A stretch of 64,000 nucleotides of DNA, from contig CAVTLG010000006.1 of assembly GCA_963735495.1 (NCBI GenBank), positions 186,001 to 250,000 of the forward strand, read 5' to 3'. The notes under the pieces are model-generated. The model had not been told where the DNA came from, searched no databases, and saw nothing but the letters and a program-made list of their open reading frames with translations. A program made the translations under genes and the position numbers. The DNA comes from CAVTLG01 sp963735495. Lineage in GTDB: Bacteria; Chloroflexota; Ktedonobacteria; Ktedonobacterales; Ktedonobacteraceae. Below are positions 9,037 through 17,090 of the stretch, one piece after another (the stretch's first letter is position 1; each line of letters opens with the position of its first letter).

Positions 9037-9503
9037 GCGACGGCTGGCTGTATCTCTACTCGCCAGGGCCGAGAGTGTGTTACTTTTCTTTCATTGGAAA
9101 GACCGGGAAGCGTGTTGGAAGTGAGTAAGCGACAAACCATCCAGATGATGCTTATTTCGTCGATCCCGTGATGGGTACTCCCAACAGCGTTTCCCAATGC
9201 TCCATGCTCTATCGTACCGTAATAACCTCTCGTGTCCATCACTAAAGCACAGGTTACTCTCTCGATTGGCTCACAGCATCCCACCGCCTGAAGCGAGGAG
9301 AAAAACTGGTATTGTGAACTTGTTGTGATCTTCTTCTCTTGTTTGTGAGGAGAGTGAGAGCGCATGAGACTATGTTTTCCTTAACGGGCAGGAGGAAATG
9401 GGTAGACATGATAAGCATGGGGGGATCAACAAAAAGAAGAAGCCTGAAATGCCAGGGGGGTGGATAGCGTTCCCGCTTTGAGTAGACCCTAGACGGAGGA
9501 AAG
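9037..9503. other. Intergenic region between divergent genes
   Basis: About 470 bases between the flavodoxin gene (leftward) and adk (rightward). Promoters for both should be here. Open frames on either strand lack ribosome binding sites. No notable repeat seen. Confidence 0.45.
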
Positions 9504-10208
9504 ATGAACATTATTCTCATCGGTGCACAAGGATCAGGAAAAGGCTCACAAGCGGAACTGCTGGTGCAGGCCCTGGGCCTCTGTCACATCGCCAGTGGTG
9601 ACCTCTTTCGTAAAGCTCTGGACGAATGCACTGAACTAGGCCTTAAGGCAAAAGTGTACCTGGATAGGGGAGAACTGGTTCCTGACAGCATTACGGTAGC
9701 GATGGTGTTGGAGCGTCTAGCACAGCGAGATGGTACCTCGGGCCTCTTACTGGATGGTTTTCCCCGTACTCTTGCTCAAGCTCTGGCCCTGGATAACAAC
9801 GTACGATGCATCGGACGAAGCATTGACCATGTGGTGTATCTGCAGGTTCCGCGCGAAGAACTCCTCAATCGGCTCTCTGGGAGATCTATCTGCCAGGCCC
9901 ACCAGCATATCTACAACAGCGCGACGCATCCCTCACATCTTCCTGGTATTTGTGATATCGACGGCAGCGAATTATATCAACGCTCTGATGACAAGGGTGA
10001 AGCGGTACAGAAGCGTCTGGATATCTTCTTCGACGAGACTATTCACCTGCTGAACTACTACGAGAGGCAACAGAAGCTCGTCACGGTCAATGGCTACCAG
10101 GATATCGATCAGGTCCACAGGGATATCCTCAGTGTGATCAAAAGTCCATTTGAATATGGCGAAGCCTTGCGCAAGAGACATGAAGCGTGGCCTGGGATAG
10201 GTGATTAG
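9504..10208 (+). CDS. adk: Adenylate kinase with a zinc-type lid
   Basis: A 234-residue nucleoside monophosphate kinase (ATP + AMP = 2 ADP). The P-loop is G-A-Q-G-S-G-K-G-S at residues 7-15; D-G-F-P-R-T is at 84-89; the lid carries C130, H133, C150 and D153, the same spacing as the zinc ligands of Bacillus adenylate kinase but with His in place of the second Cys. The last 25 residues are a charged extension beyond the usual length. Start follows ACGGAGGAAAG. It is a stand-alone gene, not in the usual ribosomal-protein/secY setting, so it may be a second copy. Confidence 0.88.
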   Translation: MNIILIGAQGSGKGSQAELLVQALGLCHIASGDLFRKALDECTELGLKAKVYLDRGELVPDSITVAMVLERLAQRDGTSGLLLDGFPRTLAQALALDNNVRCIGRSIDHVVYLQVPREELLNRLSGRSICQAHQHIYNSATHPSHLPGICDIDGSELYQRSDDKGEAVQKRLDIFFDETIHLLNYYERQQKLVTVNGYQDIDQVHRDILSVIKSPFEYGEALRKRHEAWPGIGD

Positions 10209-10294
10209 AAATGGGTGTCTATTCCACGGTGACGACGTACATTATGGCTGCCAGCTCTTCAGTGCGTAAACATCTTGAATGCCTTATCCCGCAT

Positions 10295-10942
10295 TTAGGA
10301 AACCAGCGCACTTCGCATCAAGGGATTGCCCCCGATGGCTCCCAACTTTGCGAGAAACAGATAGCCTTCGAGTTGCTCCGGCGTGAAATGGACAGACGTG
10401 GTAGGATAGCTCTGCCTGTCAGGAAGCTTTGGTAAGGTAATGGTTTCTGTGATGGTTGCCCCCTCCAGCGTGCTATCCTGGATGTTAACTGCATATTGCC
10501 CCTGCCTTGACGCCGTCAGCAACTGGTAGGTCTGGTCACGAAAGCGACGAAACGCTGCGATCCTCTTTGCACGTATCCCTTCCCGTTCTCTTCTTTCTTG
10601 CCTTTCCTGTGCTTGCTCTTCCTTGCTCATCATCGCATACCTCTGTTTGAGTCGGTTGTATACTCCTTTTGACAATATCTGCACCTTTTTCTCTTCCACG
10701 GAGTTCCCTCGTAGCATTTCCATCAGTTGTGCCTGTTGTTCGATCTGCTCGGTCAAGGTCAGTTCAAACTCAGGATTGTGATACACGCGGACGTGCCATT
10801 GTCTCACGAGCGTTGTCCACAAAACCTGGAGCTCCTGAAGGAGATCTTTCTCCGCTTCCCTGCCCTCCAGGGCGTGTTTCAAGCGTGCGAAATCGGACCA
10901 GGCATTCTTTTCGATGGCCTGTTTTTTGAGCATTTTCAGCAC
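10295..10942 (-). CDS. Hypothetical coiled-coil protein
   Basis: About 215 residues if the GTG at 10942 is used, 212 from the ATG at 10933. Both overlap or touch the upstream gene's stop codon (TGA at 10936-10938), so translation is coupled. The middle is strongly charged and helical (E-E-Q-A-Q-E-R-Q-E-R-R-E-R-E-G), likely a coiled coil; the C-terminal part is beta-rich and ends in E-G-Y-L-F-L-A-K-L-G-A-I-G-G-N-P. No catalytic motif and no family recognised. Works as a pair with the next gene upstream. Confidence 0.6.
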   Translation of the reverse strand: MLKMLKKQAIEKNAWSDFARLKHALEGREAEKDLLQELQVLWTTLVRQWHVRVYHNPEFELTLTEQIEQQAQLMEMLRGNSVEEKKVQILSKGVYNRLKQRYAMMSKEEQAQERQERREREGIRAKRIAAFRRFRDQTYQLLTASRQGQYAVNIQDSTLEGATITETITLPKLPDRQSYPTTSVHFTPEQLEGYLFLAKLGAIGGNPLMRSALVS

Positions 10943-11388
10943 TTGTGCCCCTTTTGGGCTTCTTCCAGGAGAATCTCTTCTCGGCTCATCCCTGGCAGTT
11001 GCGCCGTCCTTTCAGTCCCAGCATAATAGCCTTCTAACCCGGTATAGGGCAACTCCTGGGGATGGCCGTCAACCATAATGGTTGATGGATTGCCCACGAT
11101 TTCCCCTCCTCTCCCCTGTTTCAGCAGAAGAAATGCCAGGTAGCGGAGATCGCGTGAGTAATCCTCTTCTTCCTGGTAGAGTTGGGAAATGATGGCATTC
11201 CGAAAATTTGCTTGTTGCTCCTTGGGTCCTCCCAGTTCTTTTCTCCCAGAAGCATCGGCCTGGAGATGCTCTAGCGCAAAGAGTTCCAGGCCTAACTGAG
11301 GCCATTGGTGCTGGAGAGGGGGAAGTGCAAAGGCTGCGTCACGATGGCTGCCGGCTTTATTTCGATGCAGTTCATCTGTATCAGTCAT
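10936..11388 (-). CDS. Hypothetical protein, partner of the coiled-coil gene
   Basis: 150 residues, rich in Gln, Glu and Leu, with an N-terminal helical segment (Q-W-P-Q-L-G-L-E-L-F-A-L-E-H-L-Q-A) and a Glu/Lys-rich C-terminus (M-S-R-E-E-I-L-L-E-E-A-Q-K-G-H-K-C). No family recognised. It overlaps the start of the following gene by 7 bases, so the two are probably made together and may form a complex. No signal peptide or membrane segment is visible. Confidence 0.55.
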   Translation of the reverse strand: MTDTDELHRNKAGSHRDAAFALPPLQHQWPQLGLELFALEHLQADASGRKELGGPKEQQANFRNAIISQLYQEEEDYSRDLRYLAFLLLKQGRGGEIVGNPSTIMVDGHPQELPYTGLEGYYAGTERTAQLPGMSREEILLEEAQKGHKC

Positions 11389-11476
11389 AGTGTACCTTCC
11401 TGTCTTTCTTGCGCTTTCTTTTCCGTCTTGAGCAGGGAAGACTCATCAGGAGAAAAGAACAAATGTGACCATATCC

Positions 11477-11722
11477 TCACAGCGAGATCCACGCCTTTTG
11501 CCTGGGGTCAACTTGAAATTTCTTGTACATCTCATCCATGAATTTTTCGTCTCTCACGCCGTCCCAGATCTGATCATCTTTGCCAACAATCCATATTTGA
11601 TACTGCTTATGGGCATATTCCCATACGACCACACTGTCTCCGTTCGGTCGCTCTGTTCTCGCTTTATTCCCTATGCTCAGTGCAATGGCGGCATACAAGC
11701 TACGTCGTTCTGGGTGTTCCAT
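11477..11722 (-). CDS. Small hypothetical protein (81 aa)
   Basis: 81 residues starting M-E-H-P-E-R-R-S-L-Y-A-A-I-A-L. The ATG at 11722 has GGAGGT seven bases upstream, a convincing initiation site. The W-E-Y-A-H-K-Q-Y-Q-I-W-I-V-G-K-D-D segment looks like beta-strands of a small globular protein. No family recognised. It lies 15 bases downstream of the kdpD remnant and was possibly co-transcribed with it. Confidence 0.5.
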   Translation of the reverse strand: MEHPERRSLYAAIALSIGNKARTERPNGDSVVVWEYAHKQYQIWIVGKDDQIWDGVRDEKFMDEMYKKFQVDPRQKAWISL

Positions 11723-11737
11723 TTTCTGACCTCCATT

Positions 11738-12319
11738 TCATCGCGTTCTTTCCGTTTTTTTCTGTCTCTTGCTCAAGGTTTCGCTTGCCTCGGTACCAGA
11801 TGAAGCTCCATCTCCGAACTCAAGCAAAGTACACGATCCACTGTTCGAGCCGCGCCCAAACGCATCCCAGCGACTCCGAGTTGGCTGACTCAGGACCAAC
11901 TGGGTGACGTGATGCTCCCTTGCGATCTCCGCCAGTGCCCTGGCACGGTCGCGATTGCGGGCCTGCATGATTTCAGCACCCAGCTCTTTCGCCAACCGGA
12001 TATGTTCCTGCAAGCGACGTTGTGCTGCAACCTGCTGGATAGTGCTCGCCTCTTTTCCAGTAGTGAGCCGAGTGACTACCCGGTGGATCCTGGTAGAAGT
12101 GTCTTCTGGTTCGATAAAGACGGCCAGCAGGTCGGCATCGAGTCCGTGGGCCAATCGCGCAGCTTCGCGAATGACGTGCTGACTGTGAGGGTGCTGGTCA
12201 AATTCCACCAGTACCCGCTCGGTGGTAGCCCAGGTTTGGTGGATCCCATGCTCAGTCAGGTACGCTTGCCATTGCTCCTCCGTAAGCTTCGCGACAAGGC
12301 GTAAAGCCAGTTCACGCAA
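11738..12319 (-). pseudogene. kdpD: KdpD fragment: universal-stress-protein-like domain only
   Basis: 193 residues beginning with L-R-E-L-A-L-R (TTG at 12319), the linker that in full KdpD joins the N-terminal osmosensing domain to the Usp domain. It then has E-R-V-L-V-E-F-D, I-R-E-A-A-R-L-A-H-G-L-D-A-D and L-V-L-S-Q-P-T-R-S-R-W, all typical of the KdpD Usp domain. In-frame codons just upstream (G-N-A) still match KdpD before a TGA. The first about 230 residues and the membrane/histidine-kinase half are missing. No kdpFABC genes are nearby. It ends about 110 bases from a large mobile gene, so truncation by rearrangement is likely. Whether the fragment is expressed is unknown. Confidence 0.7.
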
Positions 12320-12438
12320 CGCATTGCCTCACCAGGAATCTTCCTTTTCGGCCTTCTCCAAACCGGCTTCTCTTGAGCCTCTTATGCATTGAGCGTCCCT
12401 CTTTTCTACTCTTCCAAAAGAAAGGGAGATACGATACA

Positions 12439-15303
12439 ATGCCTAGAAAGAGGAAGGTTTCTGGTGAGGCACATGGGCCGGTCGTTGTCGCCGTGTCGAC
12501 CTCTCACGCAGAACAGCTTCAGAGGGGGACAATGGGGGGAGTGGGATTGCGTCTGCGAGCCAGGCGCGAATTACGACAACAAATGGGACCACCGTATCGC
12601 ACGGCATCATCAGCACGGAAGCGAGAACTGCTGGATGCCTTTACCCAGATCACCGGCTATCATCGCAAATACGCGATGTGGCTCTTGAATCATGCGGAAG
12701 AAGGATGTTTGACGAAGCCGCAGGGACGCCGCCGCCAGTATGGAGCGGAGGTGCAAGAGGCCCTGGTGCAAATCTGGGATGCCGCCAATCGTATCTGTAC
12801 CAAGCGTCTGATCCCGTTTCTGCCCACCTACGTGGAAGCTTTGGAGCGGCATGGGCACCTGCACGTGAGCGAGGAGTGCCGTGAGCAACTGCTCTGTATG
12901 AGTGTGGCTACGGCAGACCGTCTGCTGCATCAGGCGCGCGGACGAGATCTCCATGGCCTCTCGACGACACGAGTAGGAACCTTGCTCAAGCAGCAGATTC
13001 CCATCCGCACCTTCCAGCACTGGGATGAGACGCAACCGGGCTTTCTGGAAATGGATGTGGTCGCCCATTGTGGCACCGATTTAGAGGGGAACTATCTCTC
13101 TACCCTGACGCTCACCGACATTGCCACGGGATGGACCGAATGCATGCCGCTGCTCTACAAGAGCCCAGAAGCTGTTCGTGATGCCTTGCAGCACGCACGG
13201 GAGCGCTTTCCCTTTCCCATCCTGGGGCTGGATACGGATAATGGAAACGAGTTCATCAATGAGGTCTTGCTGGACTATTGTGAGCAGGAACACCTCACCT
13301 TTACGCGAGGACGCGAGGGTCTCAAGAATGATCAGTGTTTTGTCGAGCAGAAAAATGGAGCGATTGTGCGTCAGGTGGTGGGCTATGATCGGCTTGTTGG
13401 GGGACAAGTCTATCAGCAACTGGGTGAGGTGTACCGCGCGTTGCGTCTGTATGTCAACTGCTTTCAGCCCTCGATGAAGCTGCAAGAGAAGCAGTACGAT
13501 GGCAGAAAGATGCGGCTGGTCTATGATAGAGCCAGGACGCCGCTGCAACGTTTGTTGCTCTCCAAGGTGTTGCCAGCCTCTCAGGAGCAAGCGTTGCGAG
13601 AGGTGTTCGAGGCGTTGGACCCGGTTCGCCTCTTTGAGCACGTGAAAGAGGTGCAGCAGGCACTCTTCGTCCACGCCAGGAGCATCTCATCACAGGCAGA
13701 AGAACCCGTGGTGGTTCCTCTCCGACGGTTTGAGGTCGAAAACTGCCTGGCAGGATCTCCGGTTGCTGGTGGGCTCATCTCGGAGCAGGTCTCTCAGCAG
13801 CAGGAGCAGGAGGAAGGGCTGCCTTCAACACGGTCGCTGCTCGCTTGGCATCGGACGTGTCACGATCCGTTCAAGGAGGTCTGGGAACTGATTGCCTCCT
13901 GGGTCCTTGCCCACCCAGAGCGCTGCAGCGCGGAGATCTTTCGGGAATTACAACGGCTGTTTCCCGAGCGGTATCAACCGTCACAGCTGCGCACGTTGCA
14001 GCGAGGAGTGCGCAAGATCCGAACGCGACTGGGAGCAACCGTACAGGTGCAGTGGCAGCAGGAAGTGATCCATGCAGAGGTGCCCAATCCTGCCTTCCCA
14101 GGTCAGCAGAAGGTGGGTGGGGCAACTGCTCCTCTCCAAACGCTGGTTCTGGCTCCGGCAGGTGACCCATGCCAGGACCAAACGCAAGGACCCGTGATGG
14201 TGCCGTCCCAAGGCAGCATGCAGGAAGAGACGAGGTGCTCGCTGGGAAGGACAAGCCATGCAGGGATGCAGGCAACTCCCGTGCCATATCTGGAGCAGCC
14301 TCAGGCAAGCCAGACGTCTCGCCCATCTGCAAGGAGCACAGGATCTCGCCAGAGACGCTCATCTTTGACCATCGAGCAAGCCATCCAGGACTATCTAGAG
14401 ATGCAGAGAAGGGGCAAGCGACAGGCGAAAACCCTGGAATGGCATCAGACGGCCCTGCGCCTGTTTCAGCAGTATCTGCAGGCCGAGCGCGAGTGCCACC
14501 TGATCAACCAGATCACGAAGACCGAGGTGGGTGGCTGGTTCACGTATCTGCGGGAGACGCCAACGACCAGAGGGACGCTGCGATCGGCAGGCACGATCTC
14601 GTCCTACACACGCTCGGCTCATGCTTTTTGTCAGTGGTTAGTGCGTCGAAGATATCTGGAACGGACCCCTTTTGTGCACCTTGTTGTGCCCAACGTGGGA
14701 CCTTCCCTCTTTCGCCTGCTTGAACCAGAGGAGTGGGAAGGCTTGCTGCAGGCCTGTCGGCCTGGAGGGAGGAATACCGTCCTGGTGGATCAGGCGACGG
14801 AGCGCAATCAGGCTCTGCTCTGGGTGCTGGCTGAGACCGGGATAGGAGCCTCCGAGATCTGTGAGCTGCGCCTTGCAGATGTGGACCGAGAGCAGAGTCT
14901 GCTCAGGGTAAGGGGGAAAGGCTCCAAGGCTCGGTGGATACCACTGAAGCAGGAGGGGTTGCATGCTCTGCTTGCGTATCTGGATCACTGCCGCCTGGAG
15001 ACGGTGCAGGAGGTGAAGCGAAGATGGATGGGAGAGGAACCCCTCTTTGTCTCTAAGACAGGGCGTTCTCTCACGGAAAATGGGATCGCGCTCTTGTTTG
15101 GCCGACTCAGGAAACGGGCAGGGATGACGAGGGATGTGAATCCCTCATTGTTGCGCGACAGCTTTGCGGTGCGGTATTTGCAGGCAGGAGGAGATCTGTT
15201 CACGTTGCGGGAACTGCTAGGTCAGGAGGAGAGTGCCAGAGTGAAACGCTCTTTGCGAATGAGCGAGGAGGTGATCAAGAACGAAAAGCGGAAGGGGAGT
15301 TGA
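12439..15303 (+). CDS. Giant transposase: DDE integrase core fused to a tyrosine-recombinase-like domain
   Basis: About 954 residues in one frame. The first two thirds are a retroviral-type (rve) transposase: helix-turn-helix-like N-terminus, then D about 205 (F-L-E-M-D-V-V), D about 264 (G-L-D-T-D-N-G-N-E-F) and E about 300 (F-V-E-Q-K-N-G). After a Gln/Pro-rich linker comes a phage-integrase fold (about 640-954) with a core-binding part, the box T-G-I-G-A-S-E-I-C-E-L, the beta-hairpin Lys (R-G-K-G-S-K-A-R-W) and L-L-R-D-S-F-A-V-R-Y-L. Several catalytic positions are changed: first Arg is Gly, the His of H-x-L-R is Ser, L-G-H is L-G-Q, and no Tyr is found at the end. ATG at 12439 follows AAGGGAGATACGATACA; the TTG at 12373 is less likely. 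Confidence 0.8.
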   Translation: MPRKRKVSGEAHGPVVVAVSTSHAEQLQRGTMGGVGLRLRARRELRQQMGPPYRTASSARKRELLDAFTQITGYHRKYAMWLLNHAEEGCLTKPQGRRRQYGAEVQEALVQIWDAANRICTKRLIPFLPTYVEALERHGHLHVSEECREQLLCMSVATADRLLHQARGRDLHGLSTTRVGTLLKQQIPIRTFQHWDETQPGFLEMDVVAHCGTDLEGNYLSTLTLTDIATGWTECMPLLYKSPEAVRDALQHARERFPFPILGLDTDNGNEFINEVLLDYCEQEHLTFTRGREGLKNDQCFVEQKNGAIVRQVVGYDRLVGGQVYQQLGEVYRALRLYVNCFQPSMKLQEKQYDGRKMRLVYDRARTPLQRLLLSKVLPASQEQALREVFEALDPVRLFEHVKEVQQALFVHARSISSQAEEPVVVPLRRFEVENCLAGSPVAGGLISEQVSQQQEQEEGLPSTRSLLAWHRTCHDPFKEVWELIASWVLAHPERCSAEIFRELQRLFPERYQPSQLRTLQRGVRKIRTRLGATVQVQWQQEVIHAEVPNPAFPGQQKVGGATAPLQTLVLAPAGDPCQDQTQGPVMVPSQGSMQEETRCSLGRTSHAGMQATPVPYLEQPQASQTSRPSARSTGSRQRRSSLTIEQAIQDYLEMQRRGKRQAKTLEWHQTALRLFQQYLQAERECHLINQITKTEVGGWFTYLRETPTTRGTLRSAGTISSYTRSAHAFCQWLVRRRYLERTPFVHLVVPNVGPSLFRLLEPEEWEGLLQACRPGGRNTVLVDQATERNQALLWVLAETGIGASEICELRLADVDREQSLLRVRGKGSKARWIPLKQEGLHALLAYLDHCRLETVQEVKRRWMGEEPLFVSKTGRSLTENGIALLFGRLRKRAGMTRDVNPSLLRDSFAVRYLQAGGDLFTLRELLGQEESARVKRSLRMSEEVIKNEKRKGS

Positions 15304-15837
15304 GGGAATGGGCTATCCTGCCCAGACTGATGCCTGGGTCATACGAAAACAGGTGGGAGGCGACCCTGCAAAATCGCTCTGGCTCGTTCACCAGTTAGTG
15401 ATATTGTTGGCAAATTGCCATTTCACGCTCAGTGTGAGGGCATTTATCCACCACCGGCGAGCACAATTTTTGATTTTGCCAACAATATCTTCTGAGGTAT
15501 GTGTACCTCATGCGGAGTGGTGCGCCTCCGGCGCATGGCGTTTCTTAGTGGAGTGCTACCGGAAGTTAAGTGCTGGTGTTTACGCTGTTATTTGTATCCT
15601 CAAGTTCAACAAACTCACAATGCCATAGATATCCCAAGCTCAACCAGGCTCTAAACTTTTATGTAATACTTGAAATGCTGCTGTAACAAAAGAAACAGTT
15701 ACTTGTCCATACATTCAATGCTTCATTATATTAATATGTAGAATGTTTGTTCTATTGCCACACTTGAGGCAATAAAAGTGATTACAGAGTAGAAACGTCA
15801 GCGAAATTTTTGTTGGCATGTGTGAAGGAGCGTGTGA
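15304..15837. other. Intergenic region before the defence island
   Basis: About 530 bases without a supported gene. It holds the inverted repeat at 15400-15489, a short palindrome TGCGCCTCCGGCGCA near 15522, and then AT-rich sequence up to the sigma-factor gene. The boundary between the mobile gene and the island, and the island's promoter, should lie here; I cannot name a specific promoter. Confidence 0.45.
15400..15489. repeat. 15-bp perfect inverted repeat, 60 bases apart
   Basis: GATATTGTTGGCAAA at 15400-15414 is the exact reverse complement of 15475-15489. It lies 97 bases after the stop of the giant transposase. It could be a terminal repeat pair of a tiny element, a binding site, or an attachment region. 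Confidence 0.6.
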
Positions 15838-16474
15838 ATGGATGAATCCCAGGTTGAGCAAGGCGGTGTCGTCACTTCCGATTTTGCAAAAAAACTCCAC
15901 CTGTATTTTGCAGAGTCCGCAAATATTGAATATCTGGGCCGCTTACTGCAATCATATATCAGGCGAGCACGAATTCTACCTGAAATCGCAGATAAGGGAT
16001 GCAGCGATTGAACTTCTCCAGGATGTTATTCTCAAAGCTCTGGAGATACAAGATCGTTATCCGGGCAACGATGTCCAGGCATGGCTGCTTGGTATCGCTG
16101 GGAATTTGCTCAAACAAAAAAAGCAACGTGTAATTAACTCACGTGAGACAGCAGTGAGTAACCTGCCAGACACTCAGCAGCTTGAGGAGAACGAGACAGC
16201 CTTTTTTGATCAATTTGCCAGTATGGCCATGAATGATCCCAACCAGCATTTCGCAATAAGAGATCAGCTCCAGGTTTGTCTTGCCACTCTTTCTATTGAA
16301 GATCAGAGAATACTGCTCTTGCATATAGAATATGGCATGAATCTTCATGAGGTTGCTGGCAAGCTAGCAATTAACCATGCCGCAGCACGAGCCCGCTTTA
16401 AACGAGCCCTCGACCGGCTACGCAAAGTCTGGAATGCGCAAGAAAACGGTAAGGGAGGTGCGAGCAATGCATAA
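15838..16474 (+). pseudogene. ECF-like RNA polymerase sigma factor, frame broken once near 15997
   Basis: From ATG 15838 (good site GAAGGAGCGTGTGA) the frame reads M-D-E-S-Q-V-E-Q-G-G and D-F-A-K-K-L-H-L-Y-F-A-E and stops at TGA shortly after 16005. One base skipped in the GGG at 15996-15998 continues into D-A-A-I-E-L-L-Q-D-V-I-L-K-A-L, sigma region 2, then A-W-L-L-G-I-A-G-N-L-L. Region 4 follows: L-S-I-E-D-Q-R-I-L-L-L-H-I-E-Y-G-M-N-L-H-E-V-A with N-H-A-A-A-R-A-R-F-K-R-A. Restored length is about 211 residues. A frame beginning at 15818 also reaches the end but has no ribosome site and a nonsense N-terminus. Indel error, decay or a programmed +1 shift are all possible. It opens the island and overlaps the next gene by 8 bases. 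Confidence 0.72.
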
Positions 16475-17090
16475 AAGGCAAACTGTTTCACAAGAACAAC
16501 TAGAACGTGAAAAGCAGGTATACCTGTATTTCAGCGCTCTGGAGCGTGGTGACTTTGAGTCAGCTGTTGACATCATGCAGCGTGCTCAGAGCGATAGCCT
16601 GCTTGAGAAGATGATAATGGAGACACATGCATACTATGCTGAAGAAGAAAATAGTATCCTTCCGGCACAGGTGCGTGAACGCATTCAGCATTTAGTCTTA
16701 CAGCATCTCCCCTCTGGCATCTGGGGTATTGAGGATGATTTAGCTATCCCACCGCTTACTGTGGGTGATGTGGTGACAAAACTTCAACATGATGCAACGC
16801 TACCCAATGCCACCCGACAAGAGATAAAGACGGTCAGCGAACAAATCCAGGACTCACAGCGGCTACTTCCGGGAAACCTTAGCTTAAAGAATGTCTCTCA
16901 GCTTTTTGAGCAACTGGGCGTCTCAGTCAGCCTGCGGGTACAAAAACTGTTTCGTGACACCGCTATTTTTCTTGCTCGTGGCCGTGAGCAAGGAATTGCA
17001 CAATTAGTTGCGACTCGACGCCAACAGCAAAGGCGTTTGCAACAAGATCACCATGTCTCAGAAGGAGAGTCACAGCACAATGATCAATAG
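16467..17090 (+). CDS. Unknown cytoplasmic protein between sigma factor and ImmA peptidase
   Basis: 207 residues from the ATG at 16467, which has GGGAGG nine bases before it and overlaps the sigma stop. The N-terminus M-H-K-R-Q-T-V-S-Q-E-Q-L-E-R-E-K-Q-V-Y-L-Y-F-S-A-L-E-R is not a membrane or export signal. The middle has I-P-P-L-T-V-G-D-V-V-T-K-L; the end is basic and Gln-rich (A-T-R-R-Q-Q-Q-R-R-L-Q-Q). Its position between a sigma factor and a metallopeptidase suggests a regulator: a repressor or anti-sigma cleaved by the peptidase. That is inference from order only; no helix-turn-helix or zinc site is obvious. Confidence 0.65.
   Translation: MHKRQTVSQEQLEREKQVYLYFSALERGDFESAVDIMQRAQSDSLLEKMIMETHAYYAEEENSILPAQVRERIQHLVLQHLPSGIWGIEDDLAIPPLTVGDVVTKLQHDATLPNATRQEIKTVSEQIQDSQRLLPGNLSLKNVSQLFEQLGVSVSLRVQKLFRDTAIFLARGREQGIAQLVATRRQQQRRLQQDHHVSEGESQHNDQ

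Noticed and set aside
13845..14723. Several open frames inside the giant transposase on both strands
   Set aside because: They are shadows in GC-rich coding sequence; the main frame carries the D-D-E motifs and the integrase fold throughout.
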